Positions 25,454 to 34,559 of a stretch of DNA of 55,599 bases are shown here, one piece after another; the stretch's first letter is position 1; the number at the start of each line of letters is the position of its first letter. The stretch lies in NCBI GenBank assembly GCA_046295655.1, contig JBKBMT010000009.1, positions 1 to 55,599 of the forward strand, in the 5' to 3' direction. The notes below the pieces were generated by a model. It had not been told where the DNA came from and did no database searches. It was given only the letters and a program-made list of their open reading frames with translations. Origin of the DNA: JBKBMT01 sp046295655 (GTDB lineage: Bacteria > Pseudomonadota > Alphaproteobacteria > Rhodobacterales > Rhodobacteraceae). The translations under genes and the position numbers were made by a program.

Positions 25454-26334
25454 CCGTTCTGCGCGCGCGGATATCGGTTGCCTTTCCCGGCGCTGCGGCG
25501 CCGGTTCTGGACGGGGTGCCGCTGCACCTTGCGGCGGGAGAGGTGGTTGCCCTGGTCGGCGAAAGCGGATCGGGCAAGACGCTGCTGGCACGGGCGATCG
25601 CGGGTTGCCTGCCCGCCGAGGCGCGCCTTGACGGCGGGCTGGAGGTGGCGGGCCGGGTCGGTCTGATCGCCCAGGCCCCGCGCGAGACGCTGGTGCCGGT
25701 CCTTGCGGTCGGGCAGCAGATACGGGCGGTGCTGCATGCCCGGGGCGCGCGGGCGGGTGCCGAGGCGGTTGCGGCCCTCTTGCGCCGGGTCGGGCTGGCG
25801 CCCGAGGTCGGCGGCATGCTGCCGCAGGCGCTGTCGGGCGGAATGGCGCAGCGCGTGGCGGTGGCCCTGGCGCTGGCGGCGGAGGCGGCCGTGCTGATCG
25901 CGGACGAACCGACCTCGGCGCTGGACGGGCCGGCAGCGGCAATGGTGCTTGCCCTGCTTGCCGCCGAAGCCCGGGCGGGACGGGCGGTGCTGGTCATCAC
26001 CCACGATCTGGCCCTTGCGGCCGCGCATTCGGACCGGATCGTGGTCATGCATGCCGGCCAGGCGGTCGAGGAAGGGCCGGCCGCATCGGTGATCGGTGCC
26101 CCCGCCCATCCCTATACCCGGGCCCTGGTGGCGGCCTCGCCGGCCATGGCGCGGCGGCTGTCGGATCTGGCCGAGATGCCGGGGCATCCGCCCGATCCCG
26201 CACACCCGTTGCCGCCCTGCCGCTTTGCGCCGCGCTGTGCTCGGCGGCAGGCGCAGTGCGATGCGGGGCGGATCGGACTGCGTCCGTTCGCGGAAGGGGA
26301 AGGTCGGCGTCTGGCCTGCGTCGAACCGGGATGA
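25450..26334 (+). CDS. ABC transporter ATPase 1 (DppD-like)
   Basis: The protein has 294 residues. Walker A is GESGSGKT (about 37-44), the signature is LSGGMAQRVAVALAL and Walker B is AVLIADEPTSALDG, all intact. The C-terminal extension with FAPRCARRQAQCDAG is the oligopeptide/dipeptide C-terminal domain of the DppD family. It powers import with the other ATPase. It overlaps the next gene by four bases. Confidence 0.93.
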   Translation: MTVLRARISVAFPGAAAPVLDGVPLHLAAGEVVALVGESGSGKTLLARAIAGCLPAEARLDGGLEVAGRVGLIAQAPRETLVPVLAVGQQIRAVLHARGARAGAEAVAALLRRVGLAPEVGGMLPQALSGGMAQRVAVALALAAEAAVLIADEPTSALDGPAAAMVLALLAAEARAGRAVLVITHDLALAAAHSDRIVVMHAGQAVEEGPAASVIGAPAHPYTRALVAASPAMARRLSDLAEMPGHPPDPAHPLPPCRFAPRCARRQAQCDAGRIGLRPFAEGEGRRLACVEPG

Positions 26335-27104
26335 CCGGCGCCGCTCTTGCCCTCGACGGGATCGGGCTGTCGGTCGCTGGGTGCCGGCCGCATCTGCTGG
26401 CGAAACGCAGCCGGGTTCCGGTGCTGGAGGGGATCACGCTCGCCATCCCGGAGGGCGAGGCCCTGGCCCTGACCGGTCGGTCGGGTGCGGGCAAGTCGAC
26501 GCTCGCGCGGGTTGCCGCGGGGCTGGTCGCCCCCGATCGGGGCAGCGTCCGCATCGGCGGCCGGCCGATGACCGGCAGCCGAGCGGACCGGGCGGCGGTG
26601 CAGATGGTGCTGCAGGATCCGGGCGGCAGCCTGCCGCCCGGCCTGACCGCGCGCGCCGTCCTTGACGAGACGCGCCGGAACCTCTGTCCCGATACGGAAG
26701 ATGCGGCGCTGGTCCGCGCCTGCATGGCGGCGCGGTTCGACCCGGGCCTGATGGACCGGCCGGCGCACAGCCTGTCAACCGGGCAGCAGGCGCGGCTGAA
26801 CCTGGCGCGGGCGCTGGTGCCCCGCCCCCGTGTCCTGATCCTGGACGAGCCGACCGCGGCCCTGGACAGCGTGCTTCAGGCCGCGGTGCTGAAGGCCCTG
26901 GCCGCCTTGCGCGACGGCGGCGCGGCGATCCTGCTTGTCACCCATGATCTGCATGTCGCCCGGCTGCTGTGCGACCGGACGGCCGTGATGGATGGCGGCC
27001 GTCTGGTCGAGGAAGGTCCGACTGATGCAATTCTGGCCCGACCGCGGACGCCGGCCGCGCAGGCGCTGGTCGCCGCCATGCCGGTTCCCCGGTCAGGCCG
27101 CTGA
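26331..27104 (+). CDS. ABC transporter ATPase 2 (DppF-like)
   Basis: The protein has 257 residues. Walker A is GRSGAGKST (about 50-58) and Walker B VLILDEPTAALD. The signature reads LSTGQQARLNLARAL, where the usual second Gly of LSGGQ is Thr. It is short and lacks the C-terminal Dpp extension, as is common for the second ATPase. Its last 12 bases overlap the 3' end of the binding-protein gene on the other strand. Probably works together with ATPase 1. Confidence 0.9.
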   Translation: MTGAALALDGIGLSVAGCRPHLLAKRSRVPVLEGITLAIPEGEALALTGRSGAGKSTLARVAAGLVAPDRGSVRIGGRPMTGSRADRAAVQMVLQDPGGSLPPGLTARAVLDETRRNLCPDTEDAALVRACMAARFDPGLMDRPAHSLSTGQQARLNLARALVPRPRVLILDEPTAALDSVLQAAVLKALAALRDGGAAILLVTHDLHVARLLCDRTAVMDGGRLVEEGPTDAILARPRTPAAQALVAAMPVPRSGR

Positions 27105-28682
27105 CAGGGGCCGGAAATCCAGCATCCGGTGGAAGGCGAAGCTGTAGCCGGCCACGCCCTCGCGCATCGCCACGTCCAGATAGGGGTGCCACAGCAGGAT
27201 GATCGGCACCTCCTGCTTGGCGAGATCGATCATCCGGGCGACATCGCGCGCATAGGCCGCCGGGTCGGTCTCGAACCTGGTCCGTTCCACGAGCTCGGCG
27301 AATTCGGGATTGGCATAGCTGCCGAAGTTCCACCGCGTCTCGCCATGATAGAAGATGCGGAAGAAATAGTCGGGGTCGGCGAGGAAGGCGGTGGAGCCTT
27401 CGAAGTAGAACGGCACCGTCTTGTCCTGCAGGCGGGTGCCCAGTTCCCCGGCCGGCACCTTGTCGATCGTCACGCGGATTCCGATGCGGCCCAATGCCTC
27501 CTGCAGCAGGACGGCGACCGGCTCGGCGACGCTGGACTGGGCAAGATCGAAGCTGAAGGTGGTCTCGAACCCCTGCGCCAGCCCGGCCTCGGCCAAGAGC
27601 GCCCGGGCGCGGTCGGGGTCGGTGTCATAGCCCATCGGCTGCGGAAAGCGCCCGCCCTCGGCCGTCCGGCTGCCACCCCAGAGCGGTTGGCCCCGGCCGT
27701 GCAGCGCGGCGGCGAAGAGATCGGCGTAGGGCAGGGCATGGGCGATGGCCTGCCGCACGCGGACGTCGTCGAAGGGGGCAATGCGGCCGTTCATGCCGAT
27801 GAACTGGAAGCTGGTGGTGGGCACGCCCGCGACCCGGATGCCGGGCGTGGCGGCCAGCCGCGCCACGTCCTTCGGCGCCACATCCTGCATGATGTCGAGG
27901 TCACCGCGTTCCAGCATCGCCGTGCGCGTCTCGGGCGCGGGCACCACCTGCCAGAGCACCCGGTCGAACCCCGGCGCCGGCCCCGATCGCCAGTCCTCGA
28001 AGCGGTCGAACAGATAGCGGCTGCCGGGATCGGCTTCGGCAAGGCGGAAGGCGCCGCCGCCCGCGATGTTGCTGCGCAACCATTCATGGCCGAAGGGGTC
28101 GCCCGCGCCCGCGCCCGCGCGCACGGCACGGGCGTTCACGATCACCGGAAAGGTGAGCGCAAGGTTGGGCAGGGCGAACCGGTCGGCCCGGGGAAGGTCG
28201 ATGCGGATGGTGCGGTCGTCCAGCACAACGAACTGGTCCGGTTCGGTCATCGAGCCGGTCGCGAACTGGGACCGGCCGACCGGGCTTGCCACCACCCGGT
28301 CGAGGGAGAATTTCACGTCCTCCGCGGTCACCGGCCGGCCGTCGTGGAACACGGCCTCGCGCAGCCGGAACGTGATCTGCCGGCCGTCGGCCGAGACCTC
28401 CCAGGCCTCGGCAAGCTCGCCCTCGAGCGTGAAATAGTCGAAGGCCGCGGTGCCGTCGCCGCGCGGCCGGTAGGCGAAGCGCAGGAGCCTGTCGTAGCAG
28501 TTCCAGCTGACCTGGATCGACTGGCGGTTGAGGCCCGGGCCGAAGCCGTCGAAGGAATTCGGCGGGCCCTCGGTCGCGACCCGCAGCACCCCGTCGCGGC
28601 CGGCGGCACCGGCAAAGGGCGCGGGCAGAAGGCCGGCAGCGGCTGCGGCGGCAAGAAACTGGCGGCGGCTGAGTTTCGGCAT
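27093..28682 (-). CDS. ABC transporter substrate-binding protein, family 5
   Basis: The protein has 529 residues. It has a twin-arginine signal peptide (KLSRRQFLAAAAAAGLLPAPFAGA). The mature part is a family 5 periplasmic binding protein (DVKFSLDRV is the usual block), probably for oligopeptides or a similar substrate of the adjacent permease. It runs against the four transporter genes and overlaps the second ATPase gene by 12 bases tail to tail. A separate promoter is therefore needed on the minus strand. The reading frame is complete. Substrate not predictable. Confidence 0.92.
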   Translation of the reverse strand: MPKLSRRQFLAAAAAAGLLPAPFAGAAGRDGVLRVATEGPPNSFDGFGPGLNRQSIQVSWNCYDRLLRFAYRPRGDGTAAFDYFTLEGELAEAWEVSADGRQITFRLREAVFHDGRPVTAEDVKFSLDRVVASPVGRSQFATGSMTEPDQFVVLDDRTIRIDLPRADRFALPNLALTFPVIVNARAVRAGAGAGDPFGHEWLRSNIAGGGAFRLAEADPGSRYLFDRFEDWRSGPAPGFDRVLWQVVPAPETRTAMLERGDLDIMQDVAPKDVARLAATPGIRVAGVPTTSFQFIGMNGRIAPFDDVRVRQAIAHALPYADLFAAALHGRGQPLWGGSRTAEGGRFPQPMGYDTDPDRARALLAEAGLAQGFETTFSFDLAQSSVAEPVAVLLQEALGRIGIRVTIDKVPAGELGTRLQDKTVPFYFEGSTAFLADPDYFFRIFYHGETRWNFGSYANPEFAELVERTRFETDPAAYARDVARMIDLAKQEVPIILLWHPYLDVAMREGVAGYSFAFHRMLDFRPLSAA

Positions 28683-28742
28683 TGCATCCCCCCTGTTCGC
28701 ACCGCGTCATTACCGCAGCGCCGCAGCGCGGAGAAGTCCCGT

Positions 28743-29303
28743 TCAGACCCCCCGCGCCAGCGCCGCCACGCCGGTGCGGGCGATCTCGCGCAGGCCGAGC
28801 GGGCGCATGAGGTCGGCGAAGGCGTCGATCTTCTCGGGCGCGCCGGTCATCTCGAACACGAAGCTTTCCAGCGTCGAATCGACCACGTTGGCGCGGAAGA
28901 TCTCGGCCAGCCGCAGCGCCTCGATCCGCGCCTCGCCCTTGCCCGCGACCTTCAGCAGCGCCAGTTCGCGCGCCACATGGGGGCCTTCCACGGTCAGGTC
29001 GTGGACCTCGTGCACCGGCACCATGCGGCCGAGCTGTGCCTTGATCTGGTCGATCACCTGCGGTGTGCCGGTGGTCACGATGGTGATGCGGCTCCGGTGG
29101 CCGGTGTGGTCGGTCTCGGCCACGGTCAGGCTTTCGATGTTGTAGCCGCGCCCGGAAAACAGCCCGATCACCCGCGCCAGCACACCCGGTTCGTTGTCCA
29201 CCAGCACCGCGAGGGTGTGGCTTTCGATCACCTCGGCATAGGGGTCGCGCAGGTCGTAGGCGGAATGGCTCGAGGAGCCTTGCTTGATGTTGAGGGGGGC
29301 CAT
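28743..29303 (-). CDS. ilvH: Acetolactate synthase small subunit
   Basis: The protein has 186 residues. The regulatory subunit of acetolactate synthase: the N-terminal ACT domain has LAVLVDNEPGVLARVIGLFSGRGYNIESL, then the C-terminal ALS_ss domain. It binds valine and controls the large subunit in branched-chain amino acid synthesis. The start at 29303 is chosen since the ACT domain begins about 28 residues later and no other in-frame start fits. It lies 41 bases after the large-subunit gene, in one operon. Confidence 0.96.
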   Translation of the reverse strand: MAPLNIKQGSSSHSAYDLRDPYAEVIESHTLAVLVDNEPGVLARVIGLFSGRGYNIESLTVAETDHTGHRSRITIVTTGTPQVIDQIKAQLGRMVPVHEVHDLTVEGPHVARELALLKVAGKGEARIEALRLAEIFRANVVDSTLESFVFEMTGAPEKIDAFADLMRPLGLREIARTGVAALARGV

Positions 29304-29344
29304 GGCCTGTCCTTCGTCCTGTTCGTCTGTCGCAGCCGCGTCGC

Positions 29345-31099
29345 CTAGACCAGCACCGATCCCTTGGCGTCGATCACGCCCTGGGTCTCGGCCTCGCCCA
29401 GAAGCATCTCGTTGTGCGGCTTTCCGCTGGGGATCATCGGGAAACAGTTCTCGTGCTTCTCCACGAGGCAGTCGAAGATCACCGGTCCGTCGTGGGCCAG
29501 CATCTCGCGGATCGCCTCGTCCAGATCGGCCGGGTCGTCGCACTTGATGCCCTTGCAGCCGAAGGCCTCGGCCAGCTTGACGAAATCCGGCAGGCTCTCG
29601 CTCCACGAATGGGAATAGCGCTCGCCGTGCAGAAGCTCCTGCCACTGGCGCACCATGCCGAGGCGTTCGTTGTTCAGGATGAACTGCTTGACCGGGGCGC
29701 GGAACTGCACGGCGGTCCCCATCTCCTGCATGTTCATCAGCCACGACGCTTCGCCGGCGACGTTGATGACCAGCGCATCCGGGTGGGCAATCTGCACGCC
29801 GATCGAGGCGGGCAGGCCGTAGCCCATGGTGCCGAGCCCGCCGGAGGTGAGCCAGCGGTTGGGCGCCTCGAAGCCCATGAACTGCGCGGCCCACATCTGG
29901 TGCTGGCCGACCTCGGTGGTGACGAAGCGCTTCGGATGGTCCCGGGTCAGCGCCTCGAGCCTTTGCAGCGCGTATTGCGGCTTGATCGTGCTTTCGGAAT
30001 TGTTGAAGCGCAGGCAGTCCACCTTGCGCCACTCCTCGATCTGGCGCCACCATTGCGCCAGACCCTCGCGATTGACCTTTCGGCCACGCGCCTTCCAGAT
30101 CCGCAGCGCGTCCTCGAGCACATGGGCGACGTCGCCGAGGATCGGCACATCGGTGCGGATCACCTTGTTGATCGAGGAGGGGTCGATGTCGATGTGGACC
30201 TTGCGGCTGCCCGGGCTGAAATCCTTGATCCGGCCGGTGATCCGGTCGTCGAACCGGGCACCGACGTTGATCATCAGATCGCAGCCGTGCATGGCGAGGT
30301 TGGCCTCGTAGAGCCCGTGCATCCCCAGCATCCCGATCCAGTTCTTCCCGGACGCGGGATAGGCGCCGAGGCCCATGAGGGTGGAGGTGATCGGAAACCC
30401 GGTGGCATCGACGAATTCGCGCAGGAGCTGGCTGGCCGCGGGGCCGGAGTTGATGACGCCGCCGCCGGTATAGAACACCGGCCGCTCGGCGGTCTCCATC
30501 AGCTCGACCATGCGGGTGATCGCCTCGATGTCGCCCTTGACCCGCGGCGCATAGTGGGCGGTCCGCGCCTTCTGCGGCGGGGTATAGTCGCCCTCGGCGA
30601 ACTGCACGTCCTTGGGGATGTCCACCAGCACCGGGCCGGGGCGGCCCGAGCGGGCGATGTGGAATGCCTGGTGGATCGTCTCGGACAGTTTCGCGGTGTC
30701 CTTGACCAGCCAGTTGTGCTTGGTGCAGGGCCGCGTGATGCCCACCGTGTCGGCCTCCTGGAAGCCGTCGGTGCCGATCATGAAGGTCGGCACCTGGCCC
30801 GTCAGCACGACGATCGGGATCGAATCCATCAGCGCATCGACCATGCCGGTCACGGCGTTGGTCGCGCCGGGGCCCGAGGTCACAAGCACCACGCCGACCT
30901 TGCCGGTGGAGCGGGCATAGCCCTCGGCCATGTGCACCGCGCCCTGTTCATGGCGCACGAGGATGTGGCGGATCTCGTTCTGCTGGAAGATCTCGTCGTA
31001 GATCGGCAGCACCGCACCGCCGGGATAGCCGAACACGACATCGACGCCCTGATCCTTCAGCGCCTGAACCACCATCTTCGCGCCCGTCATCTGCGCCAT
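29345..31099 (-). CDS. ilvB: Acetolactate synthase large subunit
   Basis: 584 residues from the ATG at 31099. The ThDP-dependent enzyme makes acetolactate or acetohydroxybutyrate, the first shared step for valine, leucine and isoleucine. It carries the catalytic Glu51 in VRHEQGAVHMAEGY and the ThDP-binding NVAGEASWLMNMQE region. The start is fixed by AAGGAG (31106-31111) six bases in front. In-frame ATGs at 31117 and 31123 lack such a site. Expression is likely controlled by the attenuator in front. The symbol could equally be ilvI. Confidence 0.96.
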   Translation of the reverse strand: MAQMTGAKMVVQALKDQGVDVVFGYPGGAVLPIYDEIFQQNEIRHILVRHEQGAVHMAEGYARSTGKVGVVLVTSGPGATNAVTGMVDALMDSIPIVVLTGQVPTFMIGTDGFQEADTVGITRPCTKHNWLVKDTAKLSETIHQAFHIARSGRPGPVLVDIPKDVQFAEGDYTPPQKARTAHYAPRVKGDIEAITRMVELMETAERPVFYTGGGVINSGPAASQLLREFVDATGFPITSTLMGLGAYPASGKNWIGMLGMHGLYEANLAMHGCDLMINVGARFDDRITGRIKDFSPGSRKVHIDIDPSSINKVIRTDVPILGDVAHVLEDALRIWKARGRKVNREGLAQWWRQIEEWRKVDCLRFNNSESTIKPQYALQRLEALTRDHPKRFVTTEVGQHQMWAAQFMGFEAPNRWLTSGGLGTMGYGLPASIGVQIAHPDALVINVAGEASWLMNMQEMGTAVQFRAPVKQFILNNERLGMVRQWQELLHGERYSHSWSESLPDFVKLAEAFGCKGIKCDDPADLDEAIREMLAHDGPVIFDCLVEKHENCFPMIPSGKPHNEMLLGEAETQGVIDAKGSVLV

Positions 31100-31138
31100 C
31101 GCCCGCTCCTTCGGCATCGTCATCGGTCCGGTCGAGTG

Positions 31139-31171
31139 AAAAAAGCCCCCGGGGGTCCGGGGGCGCATGGG
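31139..31171 (-). terminator. Attenuator terminator of the ilvB leader
   Basis: On the minus strand: an 8-bp stem (31157-31164 with 31145-31152), GGGT loop on the + strand, then six T (31139-31144). It lies 40 bases before ilvB. Its first arm overlaps bases 31162-31171, which are also the partner of 31196-31205 (10 bp). The two structures cannot form together, as in a ribosome-controlled attenuator. Confidence 0.85.
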
Positions 31172-31188
31172 GTCTGGTCGGGCAACCG

Positions 31189-31239
31189 TCACCGGCCCAT
31201 GCGCCACTGCCCCCCGAGTACTACGAGAATGCCCGGCAT
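31189..31239 (-). CDS. ilvB leader peptide (branched-chain regulatory codons)
   Basis: A 16-residue peptide, MPGILVVLGGQWRMGR, from ATG at 31239 to TGA at 31189-31191. Residues 4-8 are Ile-Leu-Val-Val-Leu, the amino acids whose supply the operon governs. GGAAGGG lies a few bases before the start. The peptide sits 90 bases before ilvB and its last codons form one arm of the anti-terminator helix (31196-31205). Starved ribosomes would stall at residues 4-8 and leave that arm free. It was too short for ordinary gene calling. Confidence 0.85.
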   Translation of the reverse strand: MPGILVVLGGQWRMGR

Positions 31240-31267
31240 CCCCAGCCCTTCCTCTGCACCGCGGCGG

Positions 31268-31296
31268 ACCTTATTGTGCAGGGCAGGGGGCGTCAA
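31268..31296 (-). promoter_or_regulatory. Candidate sigma-70 promoter of the ilvB leader
   Basis: On the minus strand: TTGACG (31291-31296), a 17-base spacer, TAAGGT (31268-31273). Transcription would begin near 31261, about 20 bases before the leader peptide. The position fits the attenuator model well. Confidence 0.65.
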
Positions 31297-31383
31297 TGGG
31301 CGGTTGGCGGAAAAAAGTGTCGCGCAGCGGATTTTCCGCGCAATTATGTTGCGAATTCCGGGCCGCTGACGTAATCGGGCCGG

Positions 31384-32316
31384 TCAGATCGCGGCCATGG
31401 CTCCGATATAGGCCGCGTAGAGCAGCAGCAATGCCGCACCCGCGCCGCGGCCCAGTCCGCCGCGCCACCACAACAGCGCGGTCAGACCCAGCGACACGGC
31501 GATCATCGTCGGCACGTCCACCGACAGGAACCGTGCCTCGACCGGGATCGGGGCGATCAGCGCCGTGGCGCCGAGAATGGCGAAGACGTTGAACACGTTC
31601 GAGCCGATGACATTGCCCAGCGCGATGTCGCGCCGGCCGCGCAGCGCCGCCGTGACCGATGTCGCAAGTTCCGGCAGCGAGGTGCCGACCGCCACCACGG
31701 TCAGACCGATCACCGCCTCGCTGATCCCGACCAGCCGCGCCGCGGCGCTGGCGCTGTCGACCAGGGCGCGGGCGCCCAGCATCAGCGCGACCAGGCCCGC
31801 GCCGATCAGGAACAGCGCCCGCCACGGCGCCATGATTGCGGGTTCGGGCGCGGCGCCGGTGCCGACCTGACGGAAGCCCTGCACGAGGTAGAGCGCGATG
31901 CCGGTGGCCAGCACCGCGCCCTCGACCCGTCCGACGGCACCGTTCCAGAACAGCGGCAGGCACAGGATCGCCGCGGCGATCATCCAGCCGAGATCGCGAC
32001 GCAGGCCGGCAAAGGGGGCGGCCAGCGGGCCGACCACCGCCGAGAGGCCGAGGATCAGCAGGATGTTGGCGATGTTCGAGCCGACCACGTTGCCGATCGC
32101 GATGCCCGGCGCCCCGCGCAGCGCCGCATCGACCGAGACCAGAAGCTCGGGCGTCGAGGTGCCGAAGCCCACGATGGTCAGCCCGATCACCAGCGGTGGC
32201 ACCCGGAACCGCGCCGCCAGCGCCGCCGCGCCCCGCACCAGCCAGTCACCCCCGAAATAGAGGCCCGCAAGGCCTCCGGCGAACAGCAGCCCCATCAGGG
32301 GCAGCGACTGGATCAC
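31384..32316 (-). CDS. Calcium/sodium antiporter (CaCA family, YrbG-like)
   Basis: The protein has 310 residues with about ten membrane helices in two repeated halves. Each half carries the CaCA alpha motif: VGFGTSTPELLVS in the first and VAVGTSLPELATS in the second, with the ion-binding Glu of PEL in each. The family exports Ca2+ in exchange for Na+ or H+. The start codon is GTG at 32316. It is a single-gene unit between the ilv leader and the response regulator. Confidence 0.92.
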   Translation of the reverse strand: MIQSLPLMGLLFAGGLAGLYFGGDWLVRGAAALAARFRVPPLVIGLTIVGFGTSTPELLVSVDAALRGAPGIAIGNVVGSNIANILLILGLSAVVGPLAAPFAGLRRDLGWMIAAAILCLPLFWNGAVGRVEGAVLATGIALYLVQGFRQVGTGAAPEPAIMAPWRALFLIGAGLVALMLGARALVDSASAAARLVGISEAVIGLTVVAVGTSLPELATSVTAALRGRRDIALGNVIGSNVFNVFAILGATALIAPIPVEARFLSVDVPTMIAVSLGLTALLWWRGGLGRGAGAALLLLYAAYIGAMAAI

Positions 32317-32387
32317 GACGGGATGCTCCGTGCCGCGGCATGCGGCGCCGCCTCAGATGGGCACGGACCGGCGCTTTGCAAGGGGGC

Positions 32388-33035
32388 TCAGCGGCCGGTG
32401 CCCTGCAGAACCCCGTGCTCCAGCGCATAGCGCGTCAGCCCCGCGGTCGAGGCGATGCCGAGCTTGCGCTTGATGTTCTTGCGGTGCGTCTCGACCGTGC
32501 GGACCGAGATGTCGAAGGCCAGCGCGACCTCCTTGTTCGACTTGCCCTGCGCCAGTTCCAGCAGGATCGCCTGTTCGCGGCTGGTCAGCGGCTCGCGGCC
32601 GTCGCCGGTGCCCGGCGAGAGCGAGGCGGTCGCCCCGGTGCAGAGATAGCGGCTGCCGGCCATGACGGTGTCGATCGCCCGCTTCACTTCGTCGGTCGGC
32701 ACGTCCTTGAGCACATAGCCCATGGCGCCGTGGCTGAGCGCGGTCGAGATGTATTCCGGGCTGTCATGCATGCTGAGGATCAGGATGCGGGTGTCCGGCC
32801 GGCGTTCGAGGATGATCTCGGTCGCCGACAGGCCGGAGAGCCGGGGCATGTTGAGGTCGAGAAGCACCACATCCGGGTCGAGTTCGGCGATGCGGTCCAC
32901 TGCCTCCTGCCCGTTGCCCAGCGTTCCGACAACGATGATGTCGTCGTAGGTTTCGAGGATGGCGCGGATGCCTTCCAGCACCATCGGGTGATCGTCCACG
33001 ATCAGCACGCGGGTCGGTGTCGGTGCGTCGGTCAT
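32388..33035 (-). CDS. NarL/LuxR-type response regulator
   Basis: The protein has 215 residues. The receiver domain (1-120) has the acidic pair DD near 14-15, phospho-acceptor Asp60 (VVLLDLNMP) and Lys in VLKDVP. The C-terminal LuxR-type helix-turn-helix contains LTSREQAILLELAQGKSNKEVA and VRTVETHRKNIKRKLG. The start overlaps the stop of the upstream kinase (ATGA), so the pair is one operon. It probably controls the divergent TRAP transporter genes, by position. Confidence 0.94.
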   Translation of the reverse strand: MTDAPTPTRVLIVDDHPMVLEGIRAILETYDDIIVVGTLGNGQEAVDRIAELDPDVVLLDLNMPRLSGLSATEIILERRPDTRILILSMHDSPEYISTALSHGAMGYVLKDVPTDEVKRAIDTVMAGSRYLCTGATASLSPGTGDGREPLTSREQAILLELAQGKSNKEVALAFDISVRTVETHRKNIKRKLGIASTAGLTRYALEHGVLQGTGR

Positions 33036-34456
33036 GCGCTGGCCCTCGCCTCTCCCGACGGCGCAAGCATGTGCGACAGCGGTACCGTCGCCTCGATCAC
33101 GGTGCCGTTGCGCGAGGACAGGATCCGCAGCGTGCCGTCCAGTTGTTCGATCCGTTCGGCCATGTTGCGCAGGCCGAGACCGCCCTTCGCGGCATCCGGC
33201 CCGGGGGGCATGCCGCGGCCGTTGTCCTCGATCCGCAGCACCGCGCCCCTGGGCGTGCCCCGGATGAGCACCGTCACCCGCGAGGCCCCGGCGTGGCGTT
33301 CGACATTGGTCAGCGCCTCCTGCGCGATGCGGTAGAGCGCGATCTTGGCATCCGCGTCCAGCCGGTTGCGGAACGGGTTGGTGACGAAATCGACGGCGAT
33401 GCCGGTGCGCCGGCCGAAATCCTCTGCCAGCGCCTGTAGTGCCGGGCCGAGGCCGAGGTCGTCCAGCAGGCCCGGGCGCAGGTCGCGGCTGATGCGGCGG
33501 ACCTCCTGGATCGCACCGTTCAGCCGGCCGATGCCCTGGTCAAGGCTTTCGCCGGCCCGGTCGTCGCCGATCTGCTGACGCCGCCGCGCGAGTTCCAGCG
33601 CATAGCGTGCCCCGACGAGGATCTGGCTGATGGAATCGTGCAGCTCGCGCGCCACCCGGCCGCGTTCCTCTTCCTGGGTGTCGAAGACCCGCTGGGTCAG
33701 GGCCTTGAGCTTGGCATCGGCCAGCCGCCGCTCGCGCACGGTGATCACGAGGCCCGATCCGAACACCGCCAGCAGCGCCGCAAGGGTTATGCCGCCGATC
33801 CAGCGGAACGTGGCGGCGACGCTGGCCTCGACCTTGGCGCGCGAGGCGGCGACCGCGGCCTGCACGTCGTCGATGAAGATGCCGGTGCCCACCGCCCAGC
33901 GCCAGTCCTGAAGGCCCTGGACATAGGTGATCATCCGCGCCTCCTCGCCCGTCGTCGGCTTGGGCCACAGATAGCTGTGATAGCCGCCGCCGCGGCGCGC
34001 CTGTTCGATCAGCCGGTCCACGACGGGTGTGCCCTCGCTGTCGGCAAGCCCCTTCCAGTTCCGCTCGATCAGCCAGGTCTGGCGCGGGCTGACGATGTTG
34101 CGCCCGTCGTAGTCGTAGACGAAGAAGAACCCGTCACGGCCATAGACCATCGCCGCCAGGATCTGCGCCACCTGGCGCTTGGCACGGGTATCGCTTGGCA
34201 GGGCATTGCCGTAGATGATGCCGAAGGCGGTCCGCGCGATCGAGGTATAGTTGCGCAGCTCGGCCTGCTTGGCCTCGATCAGAGCCGCCTCCAGGGTGGC
34301 GATCTCGCGCTCGGCGGTCTGGCGTGCCTCGCCGATCACGATCCAGCTGATCGCCGATACAGCCAGGACCAGCGGCAGTGTGGCCAGCAGGAAGAGCTTC
34401 TGTCCATAGGTGATCCGGGGCAGCCGGATCCATGACCGTTGCAGCGCGTCGTCCAT
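33032..34456 (-). CDS. Cache-domain sensor histidine kinase (HisKA_3 type)
   Basis: The protein has 474 residues. One membrane helix near 20-40, an extracytoplasmic Cache-like domain (about 45-200, with YGRDGFFFVYDYDGRNIVSP), a second helix near 220-240, then the phosphotransfer helix with ARELHDSISQ and a GHKL ATPase end (EDNGRGMP, GGLGLRNM). It probably senses a small carboxylate taken up by the TRAP transporter next door and phosphorylates the NarL-type regulator. I chose ATG 34456. The longer in-frame extension has no domain. Confidence 0.9.
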   Translation of the reverse strand: MDDALQRSWIRLPRITYGQKLFLLATLPLVLAVSAISWIVIGEARQTAEREIATLEAALIEAKQAELRNYTSIARTAFGIIYGNALPSDTRAKRQVAQILAAMVYGRDGFFFVYDYDGRNIVSPRQTWLIERNWKGLADSEGTPVVDRLIEQARRGGGYHSYLWPKPTTGEEARMITYVQGLQDWRWAVGTGIFIDDVQAAVAASRAKVEASVAATFRWIGGITLAALLAVFGSGLVITVRERRLADAKLKALTQRVFDTQEEERGRVARELHDSISQILVGARYALELARRRQQIGDDRAGESLDQGIGRLNGAIQEVRRISRDLRPGLLDDLGLGPALQALAEDFGRRTGIAVDFVTNPFRNRLDADAKIALYRIAQEALTNVERHAGASRVTVLIRGTPRGAVLRIEDNGRGMPPGPDAAKGGLGLRNMAERIEQLDGTLRILSSRNGTVIEATVPLSHMLAPSGEARASA

Positions 34457-34514
34457 TGCCTTGCATCCCCGGATCGCGGCTGTCGCCGCAGGGTAGAACA
34501 GCTTGGGCGCAGAC

Positions 34515-34559
34515 GCGTCCTTCGTCAACGGACGCATCCGTATTCTTGGGTATTTCCAA
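34515..34559. promoter_or_regulatory. Possible operators between kinase and TRAP genes
   Basis: Two inverted repeats in the 185-base divergent gap: GCGTCC, nine bases, GGACGC at 34515-34535, and TTGG, six bases, CCAA at 34546-34559. Either could bind the NarL-type regulator. No clear promoter boxes were found. Position is the main argument. Confidence 0.25.

Noticed and set aside
29414..31369. A 651-residue open frame on the + strand across ilvB.
   Set aside because: It lies antisense to ilvB, an essential and well-matched gene, and shows no family pattern.
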